In this document: positions 42,354 to 50,817 of the stretch, piece after piece
How positions within the stretch are numbered: position 1 is the stretch's first letter
Layout of the letters: each line of letters begins with the position of its first letter
Source: UBA3069 sp050633465
Lineage (GTDB): Bacteria; Pseudomonadota; Alphaproteobacteria; Rhodobacterales; Rhodobacteraceae
DNA: 64,000 nucleotides
Assembly (NCBI GenBank): GCA_050633465.1
Contig: JBOEGO010000016.1
Location: forward strand, 1 to 64,000
Reading direction: 5' to 3'
Program-made: the position numbers and the translations under genes
Notes under the pieces: generated by a model
Seen by the model: only the letters and a program-made list of their open reading frames with translations
Told to the model about the DNA's origin: nothing
The model's database searches: none

Positions 42354-43226
42354 ATGGCCAAAGTTGCATTTCTGGGGCTGGGCGTGATGGGATACCCGAT
42401 GGCGGGGCATCTGGCAGCAAAAGGGCATGATGTGACCGTCTATAACCGCACCTTTGCCAAGGCGGAAAAATGGGCCGAACAGCATGGCGGGACAGCGCGC
42501 AACACGCCGCGTGCGGCGGTCGAGGGGGCGGATTTCGTGATGGCCTGCGTCGGCAATGATGACGATCTGCGCGCCATATGCACCAGCGACGACGGCGCGT
42601 TTGCGGGCATGGCACCGGGCGCAATATTTGTTGATCACACCACGGTTTCATCGGCGGTGACCACCGAAATGCACGGGATCGCCAAGGGAACGGGGCTGGG
42701 ATTCGTCGATGCGCCCGTTTCGGGCGGGCAAGCCGGTGCGGAAAATGGCGCGTTATCAATCATGTGCGGCGGCGATCAACCCGATTTTGATGCGGCAGAA
42801 CCTGTGATGATGTCATACGCGAAAATTTGCAAACGCATGGGCGACAGCGGCGCGGGGCAGATCACCAAGATGTGCAACCAGATCGCCATCGCCGGATTGG
42901 TGCAGGGCCTGTCGGAATCGCTGCATTTTGCGCAAAAGGCCGGGCTGGACGGCGCCGCCGTGGTCGAGGTGATATCACAGGGCGCCGCCGGATCGTGGCA
43001 GATGGCCAACCGCTACAAAACCATGTTGGCGGATGAATTTGATCACGGGTTTGCGGTGGATTGGATGCGCAAGGATCTGGGGATTTGCCTGTCGACCGGC
43101 GATGACATTGGCGCATCCTTGCCCGTTACCGCGCTGGTCGACCAGTTTTACAAGGATGTTCAAAAGCTGGGCGGCGGGCGTTGGGATACATCCGCATTGC
43201 TGAAACGGTTGAACGCGGCAGGATAG
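42354..43226 (+). CDS. 3-hydroxyisobutyrate dehydrogenase family oxidoreductase
   Basis: A 290-residue beta-hydroxyacid dehydrogenase. NAD site AFLGLGVMGYPMAGHL at the N-terminus, substrate motif FVDAPVSGGQAGAENG and the catalytic lysine in AGQITKMCNQ. It may act in valine breakdown or on tartronate-semialdehyde or succinic semialdehyde; no valine genes flank it. GGGGAGG before the ATG fixes the start. It is divergent from the acylase gene. Confidence 0.88.
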   Translation: MAKVAFLGLGVMGYPMAGHLAAKGHDVTVYNRTFAKAEKWAEQHGGTARNTPRAAVEGADFVMACVGNDDDLRAICTSDDGAFAGMAPGAIFVDHTTVSSAVTTEMHGIAKGTGLGFVDAPVSGGQAGAENGALSIMCGGDQPDFDAAEPVMMSYAKICKRMGDSGAGQITKMCNQIAIAGLVQGLSESLHFAQKAGLDGAAVVEVISQGAAGSWQMANRYKTMLADEFDHGFAVDWMRKDLGICLSTGDDIGASLPVTALVDQFYKDVQKLGGGRWDTSALLKRLNAAG

Positions 43227-43278
43227 TCGCCTTGCGGCTAAATGTTTGGATTTGTGATGAATTTTACACGCTAGCTAC

Positions 43279-43306
43279 GTGATAGTATGGAATACCATAC
43301 TATCAC
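43279..43306. repeat. Perfect 28-bp inverted repeat, operator-like
   Basis: Two perfect 12-bp arms (GTGATAGTATGG and its complement) flank AATA. The centre reads TGGAATACCA, close to the TGGTATACCA operators of region 1. It lies between the converging dehydrogenase and SMR genes and has no T run on either side. It could be an operator, a hairpin that ends transcription, or a remnant of something lost. Confidence 0.55.
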
Positions 43307-43398
43307 CACGCCTGGCTTATGTGCATATTCAGCAAAGGATGCGGGGCGGGTGCGCTGTTGCGTCAGCGTGACCGGTTCCCTTTTCCATACGAGTTTCA

Positions 43399-43414
43399 GG
43401 CACCCTCGGGTGCC
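43399..43414. repeat. GGCACCC/GGGTGCC inverted repeat
   Basis: Two perfect 7-bp GC-rich arms are separated by TC, about 42 bp after the SMR stop codon. No T run follows in either direction. Confidence 0.35.
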
Positions 43415-43445
43415 ACGTGTCGCGCCTCGTATCCACCGAAATTTG

Positions 43446-43473
43446 CAAACCGCACTTAGTGAGGCGCGGTTTG
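43446..43473 (-). terminator. Hairpin around the SMR gene stop codon
   Basis: CAAACCGC and GCGGTTTG form an 8-bp stem with a 12-base loop containing the SMR stop codon. Leftward, the sequence after it reads AAATTT, so it is at best a weak terminator. Confidence 0.35.
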
Positions 43474-43788
43474 TGAAAACAGTTGTATCACCAGAATTCC
43501 GCCCAAAATCATCGCGATGCCCAGAATTGCGGGCAGGTCCAGTTTCTGGCCGAACACCAGAAACCCGATGATGGCGATCAACACGATGCCAAGCCCGCTC
43601 CATAATGCGTAAACCACGCCAACGGGCATGATTTTCAGGGTCATCGACAGCAGATAGAAACTGACAGCATAGGCAAGAACAACCAGAACCGAGGGCCAGA
43701 GCCGCGTGAACTGTTGGCTGGCTTGCAGGGCGGTGGTGCCGATGGTTTCGGCGGCGACGGCCAGAATAAGGATCAGATAGGCGGGCAT
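43456..43788 (-). CDS. Small multidrug resistance (SMR/EmrE-type) transporter
   Basis: A 110-residue protein with four membrane helices. The conserved Glu is in LILAVAAETIGTTAL (residue 14), and the third helix has AYAVSFYLLSMTLKIMPVGVVYALWSGLG (approximate residues 39-67). It exports cationic compounds by proton exchange, or guanidinium in the Gdx subgroup. It lies 12 bp after the YitT gene. Confidence 0.92.
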   Translation of the reverse strand: MPAYLILILAVAAETIGTTALQASQQFTRLWPSVLVVLAYAVSFYLLSMTLKIMPVGVVYALWSGLGIVLIAIIGFLVFGQKLDLPAILGIAMILGGILVIQLFSQTAPH

Positions 43789-43800
43789 TTTTGCATTCCC

Positions 43801-44421
43801 TCAGGTGGCGACATACCAATCGCGCCGATGGTTGATGGCGATAACCAGATTGACCACAAGCGCGCCCAGCATGGAATATAAAACCAGACCCGGCGCAATG
43901 ACAGTGAATGCCAGCGCAAACACCCCCGCGTCAAATAACAGCTGTGTCCAACCCGCGCGAAATCCGGTTTTATCCTGCAAATACAGCGCCACAATGCCAA
44001 CCCCGCCAAGGCTGGCACCATGGCGGAACAGGGCCAGCAACCCCGCGCCCGTCACCATGCCAAACAACACCGCGCCCGGCACAGGGTGCAGATAATCCAG
44101 CCGCAGATATTGCGGCATATAGATGGTAAACAGCGACAACAGCCCCACCGCAGCAAAGGTTTTCAGCGTGAACTGCCAGCCCATGCGCCGCAATCCCAGC
44201 CAGTAAAACGGCAGGTTGATCACGAAAAACACCGGGCCAAAGCCCCAGCCGGTCATATAGGAAATCAACACTGCCAATCCGGCAGTTTGCCCTGTGACCA
44301 GCCCCAGATGGGTCAGGATCAACACCCCGAATGCCGCCATGGCGCTGCCAAAAAACAGCCCCTGCGCATCGGCAATGGCAGAGTGTTTGTTCATTTGCAT
44401 TTCAGTCATTTCTTTGGTCAT
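43801..44421 (-). CDS. YitT family membrane protein
   Basis: A 206-residue protein with about five to six membrane helices of the YitT/DUF161 family. Signs are GQTAGLAVLISYMTGWGFG, VINLPFYWLGLRRMG and ASLGGVGIVALYLQDKTGF. It lacks the C-terminal DUF2179 domain of longer members. The role is unknown; its transported substrate cannot be named. It is probably co-transcribed with the SMR gene. Start 44421 may be a few codons upstream of the true one (another ATG at codon 10). Confidence 0.8.
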   Translation of the reverse strand: MTKEMTEMQMNKHSAIADAQGLFFGSAMAAFGVLILTHLGLVTGQTAGLAVLISYMTGWGFGPVFFVINLPFYWLGLRRMGWQFTLKTFAAVGLLSLFTIYMPQYLRLDYLHPVPGAVLFGMVTGAGLLALFRHGASLGGVGIVALYLQDKTGFRAGWTQLLFDAGVFALAFTVIAPGLVLYSMLGALVVNLVIAINHRRDWYVAT

Positions 44422-44470
44422 GCTGTCAGGCTAGGCGCGGGCACCTTTGCCCGCAAGCGGGATCAAACGG

Positions 44471-44504
44471 GCAGGGGGTGTGACCCGCAGTCAACCGCCC
44501 CTGC
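44471..44504 (-). terminator. Possible terminator after icd
   Basis: GCAGGGG and CCCCTGC can pair across a 20-base loop. Leftward the tail reads GCCCGTTTGATC. The loop is long and the T run short, so this is a weak call. A second small hairpin (GCGGGCA/TGCCCGC) lies at 44437-44454. Confidence 0.3.
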
Positions 44505-44521
44505 GCCGTTCACGATGCCGG

Positions 44522-45733
44522 TTATGCCAGCGCCTGACCCAGCCGTTCATCGACCTTTTCAAGGAAACCCATCGTGGTCAGCCAGCCCTGATCCGGCCCG
44601 ACCAGCAGCGCCAGATCCTTGGTCATGAAACCGGCCTCGACTGTTTCGACCACCACGCGGTCCAGCGTTTCGGCAAATGTCATCAGCGCCGCGTTGTCAT
44701 CCAGCGTCGCGCGGTGTTTCAACCCGCCGGTCCAGGCATAGATGGATGCGATGGAGTTGGTCGATGTCGCCTCGCCTTTTTGGTGCTGGCGATAGTGGCG
44801 GGTGACGGTGCCATGGGCGGCTTCGGCTTCGACGATCTTGCCATCGGGGGTCATCAGTTTCGATGTCATCAAACCCAGTGACCCGAACCCCTGCGCCACG
44901 GTATCCGATTGCACATCGCCGTCGTAATTCTTGCAGGCCCAGACGAATTTGCCGTTCCATTTCATGCAGCAGGCGACCATATCGTCGATCAGGCGGTGTT
45001 CATACCAGATGCCTGCTTCTTTGAATTTTGCTTCGAATTCTTCTTCATAGACCTGTTGGAACAGGTCCTTGAACCGGCCGTCATAGGCCTTGAGAATGGT
45101 GTTTTTGGTCGACAGATAGACCGGCCAGCCAAGGTTCAAACCATAGTTCAGCGATGCGCGGGCGAAATCCAGGATCGATTCATCCAGATTATACATGCCC
45201 ATGTAAACGCCTGCCGATGGCGCGTCGTATACCTCGCGTTCGATCACGGTGCCGTCTTCGCCCTCATACTTCATTGTCAGTTTGCCGGCGCCGGGGAAAT
45301 GGAAATCGGACGCTTTGTATTGATCGCCAAAGGCATGGCGCCCGACCACAATCGGCGCGGTCCAACCGGGCACAAGCCGTGGCACGTTGCGGCAAATGAT
45401 CGGTTCGCGAAACACCACCCCGCCCAGAATGTTGCGGATCGTGCCATTGGGTGATTTCCACATCTTTTTCAGGCCGAATTCTTCGACGCGTGCCTCGTCC
45501 GGGGTGATGGTGGCGCATTTCACCGCCACGCCCACCTCTTTGGTTTTCAGGGCGGCGTCGATGGTGATCTGGTCATCGGTGCGGTCGCGTTCCTCGATCC
45601 CCAGATCGTAATACAGCAGGTCGATATCCAGATAGGGCAGAATCAGTTTTTGCTTGATGAAATCCCAGATGATCCGGGTCATTTCATCGCCATCCATTTC
45701 GACGATTGGGTTTTCTACCTTGATCTTGGACAT
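44522..45733 (-). CDS. icd: NADP-dependent isocitrate dehydrogenase, eukaryote-like type
   Basis: A 403-residue TCA cycle enzyme. KIKVENPIVEMDGDEMTRIIW at the N-terminus (residues 3-23), the substrate Ser and Arg cluster in WKSPNGTIRNILGG and the metal-binding aspartates in DDMVACCMKWNG and KNYDGDVQSD define the mammalian-like subfamily usual in alphaproteobacteria. Upstream (45764-45840) lies the pair TGGTATAC ... GTATACCA, noted separately. Confidence 0.96.
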   Translation of the reverse strand: MSKIKVENPIVEMDGDEMTRIIWDFIKQKLILPYLDIDLLYYDLGIEERDRTDDQITIDAALKTKEVGVAVKCATITPDEARVEEFGLKKMWKSPNGTIRNILGGVVFREPIICRNVPRLVPGWTAPIVVGRHAFGDQYKASDFHFPGAGKLTMKYEGEDGTVIEREVYDAPSAGVYMGMYNLDESILDFARASLNYGLNLGWPVYLSTKNTILKAYDGRFKDLFQQVYEEEFEAKFKEAGIWYEHRLIDDMVACCMKWNGKFVWACKNYDGDVQSDTVAQGFGSLGLMTSKLMTPDGKIVEAEAAHGTVTRHYRQHQKGEATSTNSIASIYAWTGGLKHRATLDDNAALMTFAETLDRVVVETVEAGFMTKDLALLVGPDQGWLTTMGFLEKVDERLGQALA

Positions 45734-45892
45734 CTGCGGCCCCTTTCTGGTTGGCGTTTTGGCACTGGTATACGGGTATTCTGTGTGGGTCTTATCCTAA
45801 AGAGGTAAACGAAAATAGACGGTATGCGGATGTATACCATAATAAAAACCCCAAAACCCGAAATCGCACAAATGACAGGCTGAACCGGGGCT

Positions 45893-47107
45893 TTATTCGA
45901 CGCGCCGCAACCGCAGCAGCAACAGCCACGCCATAGCCGAGGCAACCCCAACCCCGATACTGAGCGGCAGCGGCGTGCCATTGAACGCCAACCCGATCGG
46001 CACCGCCATCAGGGCGCCGCCAAGCGTAGAAACAGAGCCAACCACGCTGGCCGCCATGCCCGCAATATGGCCCATTGGCTCCATCGCGATTGCGTTCAGA
46101 TTGCCGATGGTCAGGCCGGTTTGCAAAAACAGGGTGCATTGCCAGATGATATAGACATGAAACATCGCGTCCCCGCGCAGGCCGGACAACCAGATCACCG
46201 ACATCACACTGGCAAAAACGACCTGCAAGCCAAAGGCAAGCGTCGCCAGCCGCCGCATCCCGATCCGCATCACCAGGGATGCGTTGATCACACTAGAGGC
46301 CGCCCCGACCAGCGCCATGCCCGCAAACCAAAGGGGGAATTCGTCGCCCCGGCCAAAAACAACATCAAAAACAGGCTGCACCAGACTGATTGCAATGAAT
46401 AATACCGCATAGCACGCCATCTGCGCCAGTATCGACAGGCGCACCGCAGGGTGGCGCAACATCTGCATCAGACCGTCAATCATCACCGGCAGACGCACAG
46501 GGCGGCGCGCGGATCTATCCAGCGTTTCAGGCAGGCGGAATGAAATCCATATCGCGGCAATCAATGCGAAAATCACAAAGGCCGCGAATATTCCACGCCA
46601 GCCCGCGATGGTCATGATTCCCTGACCCAACAGCGGTGCCGCAGCAGGCACCAGCATAAACACCAGCATGATAAAGCTGACAATCCGCGCCATATCGCGC
46701 CCCGAATAGAGGTCGCGCACAATGGCCATCGCCACCACACGCGGGCCAGATCCGCCGACACCCTGAATAAACCGTGCCAGCAGCATCAGTTCCAGACTGG
46801 GGGCAGCCCATGCCAGCGCAGCACCCAGAATATACAGCGCCGTCCCGATCAGGATCACGGGTTTGCGCCCGAATGCGTCTGAAATTGATCCGGTGAAAAA
46901 TGTGGCGATCCCCATGCCCATGACAAAAGACATGATAATCAACTGCGCCCGGTTGGGTGAATCGGGGCTGAGTTCCGCGCCAATACGGGGCAGGGCGGGC
47001 AACATCGAATCAATGGAAAAGGCGATGACGGCAAACAATATGGCCATCATTGCAATAAATTCTGATCTGGAAAGTCGGTCTGTCACGTTTAAATACCCTT
47101 CGCGCAC
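45893..47107 (-). CDS. Bcr/CflA family MFS drug exporter
   Basis: A 404-residue, 12-helix major facilitator of the Bcr/CflA group. Helix 1 has AFSIDSMLPALPRIG, loop 2-3 has GSISDAFGRKPVI, and helix 4 has RFIQGVGGSGPRVVAMAIVRDLY (residues about 107-129). It exports drugs such as bicyclomycin or chloramphenicol analogues, or amino-acid derivatives; the substrate is not predictable. A palindrome ACGTTAACGT lies 67 bp before the start. Confidence 0.9.
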   Translation of the reverse strand: MREGYLNVTDRLSRSEFIAMMAILFAVIAFSIDSMLPALPRIGAELSPDSPNRAQLIIMSFVMGMGIATFFTGSISDAFGRKPVILIGTALYILGAALAWAAPSLELMLLARFIQGVGGSGPRVVAMAIVRDLYSGRDMARIVSFIMLVFMLVPAAAPLLGQGIMTIAGWRGIFAAFVIFALIAAIWISFRLPETLDRSARRPVRLPVMIDGLMQMLRHPAVRLSILAQMACYAVLFIAISLVQPVFDVVFGRGDEFPLWFAGMALVGAASSVINASLVMRIGMRRLATLAFGLQVVFASVMSVIWLSGLRGDAMFHVYIIWQCTLFLQTGLTIGNLNAIAMEPMGHIAGMAASVVGSVSTLGGALMAVPIGLAFNGTPLPLSIGVGVASAMAWLLLLRLRRVE

Positions 47108-47173
47108 CTGACGGCTCTACCATGTGGCGAAACATGCCGCCAGCCCGCGAGGGGATTTCCCAAAGGTCAGGTT

Positions 47174-47183
47174 ACGTTAACGT
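47174..47183. promoter_or_regulatory. ACGTTAACGT palindrome upstream of the exporter gene
   Basis: A perfect 10-bp palindrome within a longer imperfect dyad, between the potassium channel stop and the MFS start. Operators of MerR/SoxR-type regulators have similar TTAA centres, but no such regulator gene is nearby. Confidence 0.35.
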
Positions 47184-47208
47184 GAAGTCCTGTCGGCGAC
47201 AGCAAATG

Positions 47209-47661
47209 CTAGCTGTTTTTGTCATCCACCGTCACATTCTGGGGCTGCGGCGCGTCATCCTCGTTTGCGGGGCGATCTTCGTCAAAAGCATGATCCTCGC
47301 GGTGGTCATGGCCGTGTCGCAGCCGCGCAATCAACCATTCGGTGTGCTCCTCGCGTTTGCGCACCGCAAAAGAGCCGAATTGCTGGATCGCCACCGCGAA
47401 AATGCCCAAACCGATAAAGATGAATATCGTGGTGCCGATTTTCCCCGCCGCCGTCACGGGCACGAATGACCCGTAACCAACGGTCGACAGGGTCACCACG
47501 GTGAAAAAATAGCTGTCCAGCCAGCTCCAGCCCTCGATGTGATGGAAAAACACCGTGCCGCTGGCGATGATCAACAGCACCATGGCCAACAGGGTCAGGG
47601 CTTTGAATCCTCGCATTACGAGCAGCAGATAGGGGCGGTGGAATGGATCATTCTGCGGCAT
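47209..47661 (-). CDS. Two-transmembrane potassium channel protein
   Basis: A 150-residue protein with two membrane helices (about residues 18-40 and 72-95) around a pore loop carrying the selectivity filter TLSTVGYGSFVP. A charged, His/Asp-rich C-terminal tail follows, with no RCK domain. It probably forms a tetrameric potassium channel. Its start overlaps the frnE-type gene by 14 bp, so the two are co-expressed; an internal ATG at codon 16 (47616) is an alternative start. Confidence 0.87.
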   Translation of the reverse strand: MPQNDPFHRPYLLLVMRGFKALTLLAMVLLIIASGTVFFHHIEGWSWLDSYFFTVVTLSTVGYGSFVPVTAAGKIGTTIFIFIGLGIFAVAIQQFGSFAVRKREEHTEWLIARLRHGHDHREDHAFDEDRPANEDDAPQPQNVTVDDKNS

Positions 47662-48304
47662 CCTCGCCGCGTTCCATGATCTCGTCTATCACCTTTAGCC
47701 ATGTTTCGACCGGCTGTGCCCCCGGAACGGCGTGTTGGCCGGCGACGATAAATGTGGGGACGGAATTGACACCCATCTGGCGCGCTGCCGTGTCGCGGTC
47801 GCTGATTTCCTGAACATCGGCATCCGATTGCAGCAGGCGTTGGATCAATGCGGCATCCATGCCGCAACTGTCGGCGATATCGGCCAGAACTTCGGTGTCG
47901 CCAATATTGCGGCCTTCTTGGAAATAGGCCTTGAACAGGGCGCTGACCACGGCAGTCTGGCAGCCTTCCAGTTTGCCCCAATGGATTAAACGATGCGCGT
48001 TCATTGTATTAGGAGTGCGCTGTATCGCATTGAAATCAATGTTTAAACCTGCGTCCTCTGCGGTTTGGACCACAGGGGCATAGGCCTTGATCGCGCCCTC
48101 TTTTCCGCCGAATTTCAGCTCTAGATATTCGCGCCGGTCCATGCCTTGTGGCGGGAAATCCGGGTTCAATTGAAACGGATGCCATTCAATCACAAACGGA
48201 TGGTTCGGGCGCTGTTGCAACGCCTGATCCAGCCGCGCCTTGCCAATAAAACACCAAGGGCAGATCGGATCGGACAGGATATCAAGTTTGACGAGCGTGG
48301 ACAT
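47648..48304 (-). CDS. DsbA-family oxidoreductase, FrnE type
   Basis: A 218-residue cytoplasmic thioredoxin-fold protein without a signal peptide. The active site CPWC lies at residues about 15-18 (ILSDPICPWCFIG), and the cis-Pro region is GVNSVPTFIVAG. FrnE relatives are disulfide isomerases linked to oxidative stress or polyketide metabolism. ATG 48304 is preferred to the one six codons upstream. Confidence 0.9.
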   Translation of the reverse strand: MSTLVKLDILSDPICPWCFIGKARLDQALQQRPNHPFVIEWHPFQLNPDFPPQGMDRREYLELKFGGKEGAIKAYAPVVQTAEDAGLNIDFNAIQRTPNTMNAHRLIHWGKLEGCQTAVVSALFKAYFQEGRNIGDTEVLADIADSCGMDAALIQRLLQSDADVQEISDRDTAARQMGVNSVPTFIVAGQHAVPGAQPVETWLKVIDEIMERGEDAAE

Positions 48305-48367
48305 ATAGGCGCCTCCGGGCATTGCTGCGATCCCTTTTAGCAGCTTGGCGGCGCAGGTGCGAGGGGG

Positions 48368-49888
48368 CTATGGTTTGAACAGCGGTTTCAATGCTTTGCG
48401 CGACAGTTTGCCGTTCGGGTTGGTGGGCAGGCTGTCCAGCCGGACCCAGGCGCGCGGTTGTTTATAGCGCGCCAGACGGTCGGCGGCCCATGCATTCAGG
48501 GCATCTGCATTCAATTCATGCTCTGCGACATAAAAGGCCACGACGATGCGCACATCGGTTTTTATTTCAATATCGGTGCAGCCGATGTCAACAATATCAG
48601 GGTGTTGGATCAGCGCGGCTTCGACTTCGAGCGGGGACACGCGATAGCCGCCTGCGTTCATCATATCGTCACCGCGCCCGGCGTAGTGGATTTGGAAATC
48701 CTCCTCCATCACGCCATGGTCGCCAGTGATGAACCAATCCCCGATAAACCGCGCACGGGTTTCGGTTTCCGCCCCGAAATAGCCCAGCATCAGGCCCGGG
48801 TCGCTGTTATGGATGGCGATTTCGCCCTCGGTTCCGATTTCGGCGGGTTGGCCGGTGTTGGCGTCCAGAATGGCAACGCGCCGCCCGTCCTGCGGTTTGC
48901 CCAGACAACCGGCGCGGGCGGGAACCGTTGGATTGCCGGAAATAAAGGTCGAACATTCCGACATGCCGTAGGCTTCGAAAATCTTGGTGCCGGTGGCGGT
49001 GTTCCAATCGTGGCGAATGGTTTCCGACAGCTTTTCGCCCGCTGCGAACCCGTGCCGCAGATCGGGCAGGTCCATATTCATGTGATGGCTTAACATCTTG
49101 CGATAAACCCCCGGTGCAGCAGCAAAAAGAGTGGCGCGGTGTTGGGCCAGAAGCGCGGGAATCTCTTCGGTTTTTACCCCTGCTTCGGGGATCAGCGCAG
49201 TGGCCCCAACCGACCAGGGGTCCATCAATCCGGTGCCAAGCGTAAAGGTCCAGTTGAACGCCCCCGCATGTAGCAAGCGGTCATTTTCATGCAGGCCATA
49301 CCAGCCCTCGTGCATCATGCGTCGCGCCCAGATCGCGCGATGCGCGTGCATCACCGCACGCGGATTGCCCGAGGTGCCAGAGGTATAGATGATATAGGCC
49401 ATCCGATCCGGATCGCCCATGGCGTAATCGCAGGGTGGCAGATCGCGCATCGCACCCAGTTGCAGGGTGTCAATCACCGGCAATCCGGTATCATCGGGGC
49501 AGGCCACCCGTGCATCGCGCAGAATACCCGCCGGTGACAGCTGCGCCACCATTTTGGCGACTTCGCCCGCCGTTAGCATAGAAGACGTGGGTACAGGCAC
49601 CATTCCGGCGGCAATAGCGCCCAGATAGGCCAGCGGGAATTCCACATCATTGTCCAGCCGCATCAACAGGATATCACCCGCTTTGAACCCTGATTCCAGC
49701 AATCCGGCGCCAGTGCCGCGCACGGCCCGTTCCAATGCGGCATAGGTCCAGTCGGTGCTGTTTTGATGCCCCAGAACCGACAGCGCCACCTTGTCAGGCA
49801 GGCGTGTGGCATGGGCCAATACATGAGCGGCCAGATTGAACGGTGCGGGGCAGGGCGCGGGGGCGCCAGAATCGGAAATACTTAGCAT
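48368..49888 (-). CDS. AMP-forming acyl-CoA synthetase, benzoate-CoA-ligase-like
   Basis: A 506-residue ANL-superfamily ligase with P-loop YIIYTSGTSGNPRAVMHAH, the A5 motif EAYGMSECSTF, the hinge region YAGRGDDMMNAGGYRVSP and the C-terminal catalytic lysine in NPNGKLSRKAL. It activates a carboxylic acid to an acyl-CoA via acyl-AMP. Overall form is close to benzoate/4-hydroxybenzoate or short-chain acyl-CoA ligases; the substrate is not certain. A divergent XRE-cupin regulator starts 65 bp away and likely controls it. Confidence 0.88.
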   Translation of the reverse strand: MLSISDSGAPAPCPAPFNLAAHVLAHATRLPDKVALSVLGHQNSTDWTYAALERAVRGTGAGLLESGFKAGDILLMRLDNDVEFPLAYLGAIAAGMVPVPTSSMLTAGEVAKMVAQLSPAGILRDARVACPDDTGLPVIDTLQLGAMRDLPPCDYAMGDPDRMAYIIYTSGTSGNPRAVMHAHRAIWARRMMHEGWYGLHENDRLLHAGAFNWTFTLGTGLMDPWSVGATALIPEAGVKTEEIPALLAQHRATLFAAAPGVYRKMLSHHMNMDLPDLRHGFAAGEKLSETIRHDWNTATGTKIFEAYGMSECSTFISGNPTVPARAGCLGKPQDGRRVAILDANTGQPAEIGTEGEIAIHNSDPGLMLGYFGAETETRARFIGDWFITGDHGVMEEDFQIHYAGRGDDMMNAGGYRVSPLEVEAALIQHPDIVDIGCTDIEIKTDVRIVVAFYVAEHELNADALNAWAADRLARYKQPRAWVRLDSLPTNPNGKLSRKALKPLFKP

Positions 49889-49953
49889 GCGACCTTTTTA
49901 TGCAGCCGCCATGACAGTTGCAAGCGCCTGTCCCGCCACATAATCTGTTTCCC

Positions 49954-50604
49954 ATGACACAGCCAGATCCCAATGCTCAAACTGACCCGCGAAACCTGAT
50001 CCGCCTTGCCCGTGAAACCGGCGATGGCACTCAGGCAGAGCCGCTGAACCTTGGCACCCGCGTACGTGAGTTGCGCAAGGCGCGGGCGTGGACATTGGAA
50101 CAGGCCGCGACGCAGGCGGGGCTGGCCCGTTCCACCCTGTCAAAGATTGAAAACGGCCAGATGTCACCGACATATGAGGCGTTGAAAAAACTGGCATCGG
50201 GATTGGGGATATCGGTGCCACAGCTGTTCACCCCGCCGCGCAAGGAACAGGTGACGGGGCGGCGTGTGGTGACGCCATCGGGCAGTGGCATGGCTCATGC
50301 CACCGCAACCTATGAGCATGAATTGCTGGCCGAAGGCCTGACGCAGAAACAAATGCTGCCTTACCGTGCCCGCATCCGCGCCCGCCGGATGGAGGATTTC
50401 GACGGTTGGGTGCGCCATGACGGAGAAGAGTTTCTATACGTGCTGACCGGGGGCGTGATCCTGTTCACCGAATTCTATGAACCGGTGACATTGAAACGCG
50501 GTGACAGCGCCTATTACGACGCCTCGATGGGGCATAATCTGGTGTCCAGCAGCGAAGAGGATGCGACCGTGTTATGGGTCACATCCCTGATGCCCGCGCC
50601 CTGA
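49954..50604 (+). CDS. XRE-cupin family transcriptional regulator
   Basis: A 216-residue protein with an N-terminal XRE helix-turn-helix (RVRELRKARAWTLEQAATQAGLARSTLSKIENGQ, about residues 36-69). The C-terminal cupin ligand domain contains HDGEEFLYVLTGGVIL and SAYYDASMGHNL. Such regulators sense small molecules of the pathway they control. The ATG at 49954 is chosen over a TTG 12 codons upstream. It is divergent from the acyl-CoA synthetase gene. Confidence 0.88.
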   Translation: MTQPDPNAQTDPRNLIRLARETGDGTQAEPLNLGTRVRELRKARAWTLEQAATQAGLARSTLSKIENGQMSPTYEALKKLASGLGISVPQLFTPPRKEQVTGRRVVTPSGSGMAHATATYEHELLAEGLTQKQMLPYRARIRARRMEDFDGWVRHDGEEFLYVLTGGVILFTEFYEPVTLKRGDSAYYDASMGHNLVSSSEEDATVLWVTSLMPAP

Positions 50605-50610
50605 AACCTG

Positions 50611-50657
50611 TTGGCCGGTGTGGTTGGCCGGTGAGGTTGGCCTGTGGTTGGCTGTGG
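50611..50657. repeat. Degenerating short tandem repeat
   Basis: Four head-to-tail units: TTGGCCGGTGTGG, TTGGCCGGTGAGG, TTGGCCTGTGG and TTGGCTGTGG. They fill the gap between the regulator stop and the entericidin stop, and the last unit abuts the TAA of the entericidin gene. Units shorten from 13 to 10 bases. Confidence 0.8.
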
Positions 50658-50780
50658 TTACAGCCAGCCGCGCACGGTGCGTGATCCGGCGCTGATGTCC
50701 TGCCCGACGCCTTCGATCGTGCCGCAGCCGGCAAGGGCAGTAAGCCCCGCAATCAGGGCGAATATTGCCAGTTTTTTCAT
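50658..50780 (-). CDS. Entericidin-type small lipoprotein
   Basis: A 40-residue lipoprotein: KKLAIFALIAGLTALAGC signal with lipobox LAGC, then GTIEGVGQDISAGSRTVRGWL, where GxGxDI is the entericidin EcnA/B signature. AAGGAGA nine bases before the ATG supports the start. Entericidins were described as a stress-related antidote/toxin pair; only one copy is seen here. The gene lies 37 bp after the solute-binding protein gene in the same direction. Confidence 0.85.
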   Translation of the reverse strand: MKKLAIFALIAGLTALAGCGTIEGVGQDISAGSRTVRGWL

Positions 50781-50817
50781 GCCTGCTCTCCTTGGTTGTC
50801 CGCATTTTGCACGCGGT

